From a virus, in IMG/VR virus record IMGVR_UViG_3300047317_000532, positions 1 to 23,938 of that record: DNA of 23,938 nt; one strand, written 5' to 3'. Below are positions 20,315 to 23,938 of this stretch, one piece after another. Both the position numbers and the translations under genes were made by a program. The notes under the pieces are model-generated. The model was not told where the DNA came from and did not search any database. It saw only the letters and a program-made list of their open reading frames with translations. Within the stretch, counting starts at the first letter, position 1. The number at the start of each line of letters is the position of its first letter.

Positions 20315-21069
20315 CGGCCACCCTTTCCGCTCGGCCCACCGGCGAAGGAATCCGGGGTCACTCCGGCGGGCAGCGACCCGAACGCCTGGAACTCGGTGTT
20401 CCCCTTGGGCTTGGGGAGCAACTGCAAGGAGATGGACACCTGGCACCGCGAGGGGATCATCTTCTGGGTCCAGTGGGTGTACTGGATATCCAGTTCCTGG
20501 ATGACCCCGTAGTAGTTCAGCGTCTCGCCGATGATGATGTACACGGGGACGTAGAGCATGGGCCCGGCGGTGTCGAAACTGAATTGACCCTGCCGGAACG
20601 AGTTGGACGAGTTTCCTGTTGCGTCGGCGCCCGTCCCGGTCACGTCCACCGAAGCGGAAATGCCCGTGATCTTGTACAGCAGGGAGATGTCCCACCCGAC
20701 GCCGAGAGCCGGAACGAATATGCTTTCCGCTCCGGACACCCGAGAGGAATCCCACAGTTCGTAGGTCCGGTCGAAAAGCAGGTCGAACTGCACCGTCTGC
20801 TGCAGCGGCATCAGGAAGTCCTGCGCCGTCACGTCATTCGGGTTGATCGCGTTGTCGTCCGCCAGCACCGCCGGGTTCACGGAATGCGAAGCGGATATCA
20901 CGCTCGGGTTGTACAGGAAGTTGCAGCGGTATCGCACGCCGTTGACCGGCTTCTCCTGAATGATGAAGCCGCGACTCAGCGCCTTTCCGCCGCCGACGAG
21001 GGACTGCAGGCCGGGGAGTTTCGTGATCCTGGGGTCGAACTTGCCGTTGTCCTGAATGACGGTAGCCAT
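20311..21069 (-). CDS. Tube-initiator protein, CIS (Afp7 N-domain)-like
   Basis: A 252-residue protein between the tape measure and the LysM gene. RCNFLYNPSVISASHSVNP near residue 48 corresponds to the F-x-(F/Y)-N-P-x-x-(I/L)-S-x-S-x-S-V-N motif of CIS tube proteins (Afp7/PVC7 N-domain), and FDLLFDRTYE with the VTGT and YVPVYIIIGETLNYYGVIQELDIQYTHW region fits the rest of that beta-barrel domain. In Afp7 this domain and a LysM domain are one chain; here they are two overlapping genes. It probably caps the hub and starts tube assembly. The ATG at 21067-21069 shares a base with the tape-measure stop (TAATG), after a GCAGGAA ribosome site. Confidence 0.75.
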   Translation of the reverse strand: MATVIQDNGKFDPRITKLPGLQSLVGGGKALSRGFIIQEKPVNGVRYRCNFLYNPSVISASHSVNPAVLADDNAINPNDVTAQDFLMPLQQTVQFDLLFDRTYELWDSSRVSGAESIFVPALGVGWDISLLYKITGISASVDVTGTGADATGNSSNSFRQGQFSFDTAGPMLYVPVYIIIGETLNYYGVIQELDIQYTHWTQKMIPSRCQVSISLQLLPKPKGNTEFQAFGSLPAGVTPDSFAGGPSGKGGR

Positions 21070-23938
21070 TAGTTTCCTGCCGCGATGAGATTGATTCGGT
21101 CGTCCTCGGCGATGGCCTGCATGAACTGCTGCGCCGCATCGCGTGCCGACTGCTGGTCCATGACGCCCTGCACCTTCACCACCACCGAGCCGGAGGCGAA
21201 GTGGAGCGTGGGCGAGGCGCCCTTGGAGTGCATGCCTCCGACACCGCCGGTGAGTGGGGTGTTCGCCGCCAGCGACTTTCGGATGGCCTCGGCCTGGAAG
21301 GCGGGGATGATCATCTCGCCCTTGTGCACGCGCGCCGTCTGGTCGACGTCGATGTTCGACGAGCCGACCGCGTACCCCTTGTAGGCTCCGCCGTTGGCCA
21401 TGCTCTTGATGCCGGGGGCGTTGGCCAGGGAGCCGTACCGCGACTCCTCGTACCGCACGCCCGCGATGATGTTGTCGACGGGGTTCCAGATGTTCTTGTG
21501 ACCAGGCAGCGAGTAGTGGTTGAAGGTGCCGTCGATCGTCTGCATGATGCCCTTGGACGGGTGGCCCGCCCTGGCGTTGGAGTCGTAGTTGTTCTGCGAG
21601 CGCGGGTTACCGCCGGACTCGTGCATGGCGATGGTGTTCACGTACCGCTCGTTGGCGGCCGTGTCCTGCTTCAGGATCCCCAGGGCGCTCTTGATCCACG
21701 TCTTGAGGCTTCCGGAAGGCATCGGGCCGGACGCGGTCGAACCATTGTTGGTGTTCCGTGAGGATCCCTGTCCGGCGCCGACTCCCGAGTTCAGGTTCGC
21801 CGCGCCGATCGGAGAGATCCCTGCCGCGATGGCGTCGACTTCCTCCGTCGAGCCGTAGTTGCCGACGTCTCCACCGAAGCCCATGGTGGCCAGCCGGTTG
21901 GAGGTCGACCCGGCGGTGTCGGAGTTGTCGTTGGACTTGTCGTTCATGCTGCCGACCGAGCCCAGGATCCGGCGGGCGTTGGTGAATTCGCCGGGCGTGT
22001 AGGAGCGGATCCGGATCGCAGCACCGGTGTGCGGCGCCTCCAGGCACTTGCCGTTGCCCACGCACATCACCACGTGGTGCGCGGGGTTGCCGACGAACAT
22101 CAGGTCACCGGCGCGCACCTGGTTCAGCGGAACGTCCTTGCCGACCTTCTGCTGCTGGGCTGCGGTACGCGGCAGGCTGACACCGATCTGCTTGAAGGCG
22201 AACTGCATCAGGCCCGAGCAGTCGAAGCCGGTCTGCGGGCTGCTGCCACCCCACTTGTAGGGGGTGCCCAGGTACTTCTTGGCGATGGAGATCACGGCAG
22301 CGGCCGTCTTGCCTGCGCCCTGGGTGCCGGTGGCCGCAGCCCCTCCCCCGCCCGCGCCAGTGGCCGCAGCCGCGCCGCCTCCGGTGTCACCACCGAAGAT
22401 GCCTGTGAGCGCACCAGCACCCGCACCGATGGCCGCACCGACGCCGGTACCGATGACCGGGACGACCGAGCCGATGGCGGCACCGGCCAGTGCTCCGGTC
22501 GCGGTGTCCACGCCGATGCTGGCAGCCTTGTGGGTCTTCTTGCCGTGCACGTGCTTGTCGACGATCTGGCTGCCGAAGTGGTGCACTCCCCACGCGCCCA
22601 GGCCGAAGGCACCAGCGGTGCCCAGGGCACCCATGGACAGGTCCATCATGCCCGCGCCAACGCCGCTGCCGAACAGGCCTCCAGCACCGCTGCCACCGCC
22701 CATACCGAACAGGCGGCCCGCAGTGCCGAGACCTCGGGCGATGCCCAACGCGCCAAGCCCGCTGCCGACGCTGGAGCCGATCAGGGAGCCTGCGCCGCCT
22801 GCGAAGCCCATGGCCCCGGCGAGACCGGTTGCCTGCAGGACTCCCTGCAGGGCCGTGGAGAACTGGTCCAGGTACTTGGTTGCGGTCTGCAGGCCGTCGG
22901 AGAAGGCGGCGTCGCGGTTGACTTCACCGTTGCGCAGCGTCCCGGCGCGGGTCATCAGAGTGTTGGCGTCCGATCCGCCGATGTGCATCTTGCCGAGCGC
23001 GGACTGGGCGGCGTTCTTCTGCGTGGTGGTCCCGCTGTCACGCTGGTTGGCCAGGCTGGTGTACGTCTGCGCGGTACCCCCGTGGACCTGCGCGAGCATC
23101 ATGCCCTTGAGTTCACCCTTGACCAGCTCCAGGGTGTTGGGGTCCAGGCCCCAGGAGTTCAGCGACTGATTCAGGCCGGAGGCCGGGTCGTCGAGGGTCG
23201 CCGACAACTGGGCGGCGGTCGTGACGCGCTTGAGTTCGGGGAAGCGCTGATAGATCTGCTGGGCGATCTGGCGTGGCGTCTGCTTGCTGCCGTTCTTGAT
23301 CGTCTGGATCCCGAAGCCGCGCAGGGTGTTGTAGGTTCCCGCGTTCCAGGCAGCCGCCGTTCCCTGCGCGCGCTGCGTCTGCGACATGCCCGGGTTGACG
23401 TAGCCGGACGTGCCCGTGACGTAGTTCCACTGCGTTTTGTACGACGACGAGCCGGGGGACAGGCCCATCTGGGACAGCATCGAGTAGGCCTGCGCCGCGT
23501 CCTGGTTGGACTGGGCGGTGAAGTTGTTCTTGAAGGCCTGTGCGTCGAGCGTCTGCCACGAGGAGGAAGACAACTGCGCCGCCTGGTAGGCGGTGGTCTG
23601 CCGTGTGACGGTATCGGGCAACTGCTTCTGGCCCCAGGAGACAATGCCCTGGATACCACCCTTGAGGGTGGGTCGGCCGCCGTTGTGAGCCGCGCCCCCA
23701 CCCATGTGCCGTGAGCCCCGCCCACCGCCGAATCCGCTGGAGCCACCGTGGCCTCCGTTGTTGGCACCGCCACCGCCCTGGCCGCCGCTGCCCCCGGTGA
23801 ACCGGAAGGTGCCGCCATTGCCGAAGCGCGAGCCGCCCTGCCCACCGTTGGGTGCGGCATTGGCCAGGTTGCTGGAGCCGTTCCAGACGCCTCCCAGGGC
23901 GAGGCCTATGCCACGCGCCCTGGACATCTGCCCGACGC
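21069..23938 (-). CDS. Tape-measure protein with NlpC/P60 and lytic transglycosylase domains (5' end off window)
   Basis: At least 952 residues; numbering here is from the ATG at 23925-23927, but the frame stays open to the right edge and no ribosome site precedes that ATG, so the gene probably begins outside. The first 90 visible residues are Gly/Asn-rich, then helices. Two glycine-zipper hydrophobic stretches follow (about 366-443 and 476-515), suited to membrane insertion. About 540-658 is an NlpC/P60 endopeptidase with KKYLGTPYKWGG, FDCSG (Cys570), HHVV (His617-618) and EAPHTG. About 746-843 is a transglycosylase with AMHESGGNPRSQ (Glu770) and GIMQTIDG. It sets tail length and should cut peptidoglycan during DNA entry. 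Confidence 0.9.
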   Translation of the reverse strand, partial: VGQMSRARGIGLALGGVWNGSSNLANAAPNGGQGGSRFGNGGTFRFTGGSGGQGGGGANNGGHGGSSGFGGGRGSRHMGGGAAHNGGRPTLKGGIQGIVSWGQKQLPDTVTRQTTAYQAAQLSSSSWQTLDAQAFKNNFTAQSNQDAAQAYSMLSQMGLSPGSSSYKTQWNYVTGTSGYVNPGMSQTQRAQGTAAAWNAGTYNTLRGFGIQTIKNGSKQTPRQIAQQIYQRFPELKRVTTAAQLSATLDDPASGLNQSLNSWGLDPNTLELVKGELKGMMLAQVHGGTAQTYTSLANQRDSGTTTQKNAAQSALGKMHIGGSDANTLMTRAGTLRNGEVNRDAAFSDGLQTATKYLDQFSTALQGVLQATGLAGAMGFAGGAGSLIGSSVGSGLGALGIARGLGTAGRLFGMGGGSGAGGLFGSGVGAGMMDLSMGALGTAGAFGLGAWGVHHFGSQIVDKHVHGKKTHKAASIGVDTATGALAGAAIGSVVPVIGTGVGAAIGAGAGALTGIFGGDTGGGAAAATGAGGGGAAATGTQGAGKTAAAVISIAKKYLGTPYKWGGSSPQTGFDCSGLMQFAFKQIGVSLPRTAAQQQKVGKDVPLNQVRAGDLMFVGNPAHHVVMCVGNGKCLEAPHTGAAIRIRSYTPGEFTNARRILGSVGSMNDKSNDNSDTAGSTSNRLATMGFGGDVGNYGSTEEVDAIAAGISPIGAANLNSGVGAGQGSSRNTNNGSTASGPMPSGSLKTWIKSALGILKQDTAANERYVNTIAMHESGGNPRSQNNYDSNARAGHPSKGIMQTIDGTFNHYSLPGHKNIWNPVDNIIAGVRYEESRYGSLANAPGIKSMANGGAYKGYAVGSSNIDVDQTARVHKGEMIIPAFQAEAIRKSLAANTPLTGGVGGMHSKGASPTLHFASGSVVVKVQGVMDQQSARDAAQQFMQAIAEDDRINLIAAGN

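Noticed and set aside
10403-21069. Extracellular contractile injection system rather than a phage
   Set aside because: Baseplate genes resemble such systems, but a replication module and holin-like genes lie directly downstream on the same strand, which fits a phage.
22028-22310. Endolysin gene
   Set aside because: The NlpC/P60 motifs are in frame with the tape-measure chain without an internal ribosome site I could support, so they are part of the structural protein.
22029-23714. Long plus-strand open frame opposite the tape measure
   Set aside because: Same codon-bias shadow; the minus strand encodes NlpC/P60 and transglycosylase motifs with catalytic residues.

Overview
This window is a stretch of a tailed-phage genome from a high-GC host, most likely an actinobacterium such as Streptomyces or a relative. 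The host is inferred from strong G/C third-position bias, GTG and TTG starts, and the style of the genes; no gene names it. Every gene I can support lies on the minus strand, so transcription runs from the right edge to the left. I see no tRNA, integrase, attachment site, CRISPR array or insertion sequence.

Right half (about 10,400-23,938): the late tail-tip and lysis module. In transcription order it holds a tape-measure protein carrying NlpC/P60 and lytic transglycosylase domains, a CIS-type tube-initiator protein, a LysM protein, a gpD/gp27-like hub, a gpV/gp5-like OB-fold spike fused to fibronectin III and fibre-like segments, a gp25-like wedge protein, a baseplate J-like protein, a small fibre protein with a C1q/TNF-like head, a tail-protein-I-like protein decorated with carbohydrate-binding modules, a receptor-binding-type tail protein, and two membrane proteins (holin candidates). 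The set gpD, gpV, gp25, gpJ, gpI and LysM is typical of contractile tails, so a myovirus-like particle is likely; sheath, tube, capsid and endolysin genes would lie outside the window. A terminator closes this block at about 10,352-10,388.

Middle (9,121-10,388): a single gene for an acidic, AT-hook-bearing protein, with its own promoter and bounded by strong hairpins on both sides.

Left half (1-9,025): the replication module. It encodes a small winged-helix protein, an initiator whose gene contains iteron-like repeats and an AT-rich stretch (a probable origin), a DnaC-like loader, a DnaB-like helicase, a CHC2/Toprim primase, a degenerate HNH protein, a SNF2-type helicase, and several small unknown proteins. 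Many genes overlap by 1-4 bases (TAATG, TAGTG, ATGA, GTGA), indicating translational coupling. Beyond the iterons, three recurrent short signals stand out: (i) an 8-mer, GTATGAAG on the plus strand, present eight times in the same orientation and always read by the host gene as Leu-His-Thr with uncommon codons; (ii) TACCG(C/T)TT(C/T) in four intergenic regions, in three of them between promoter elements; (iii) a CACCACA leader in front of five start codons. The 8-mer family and the origin are the most interesting unexplained features.
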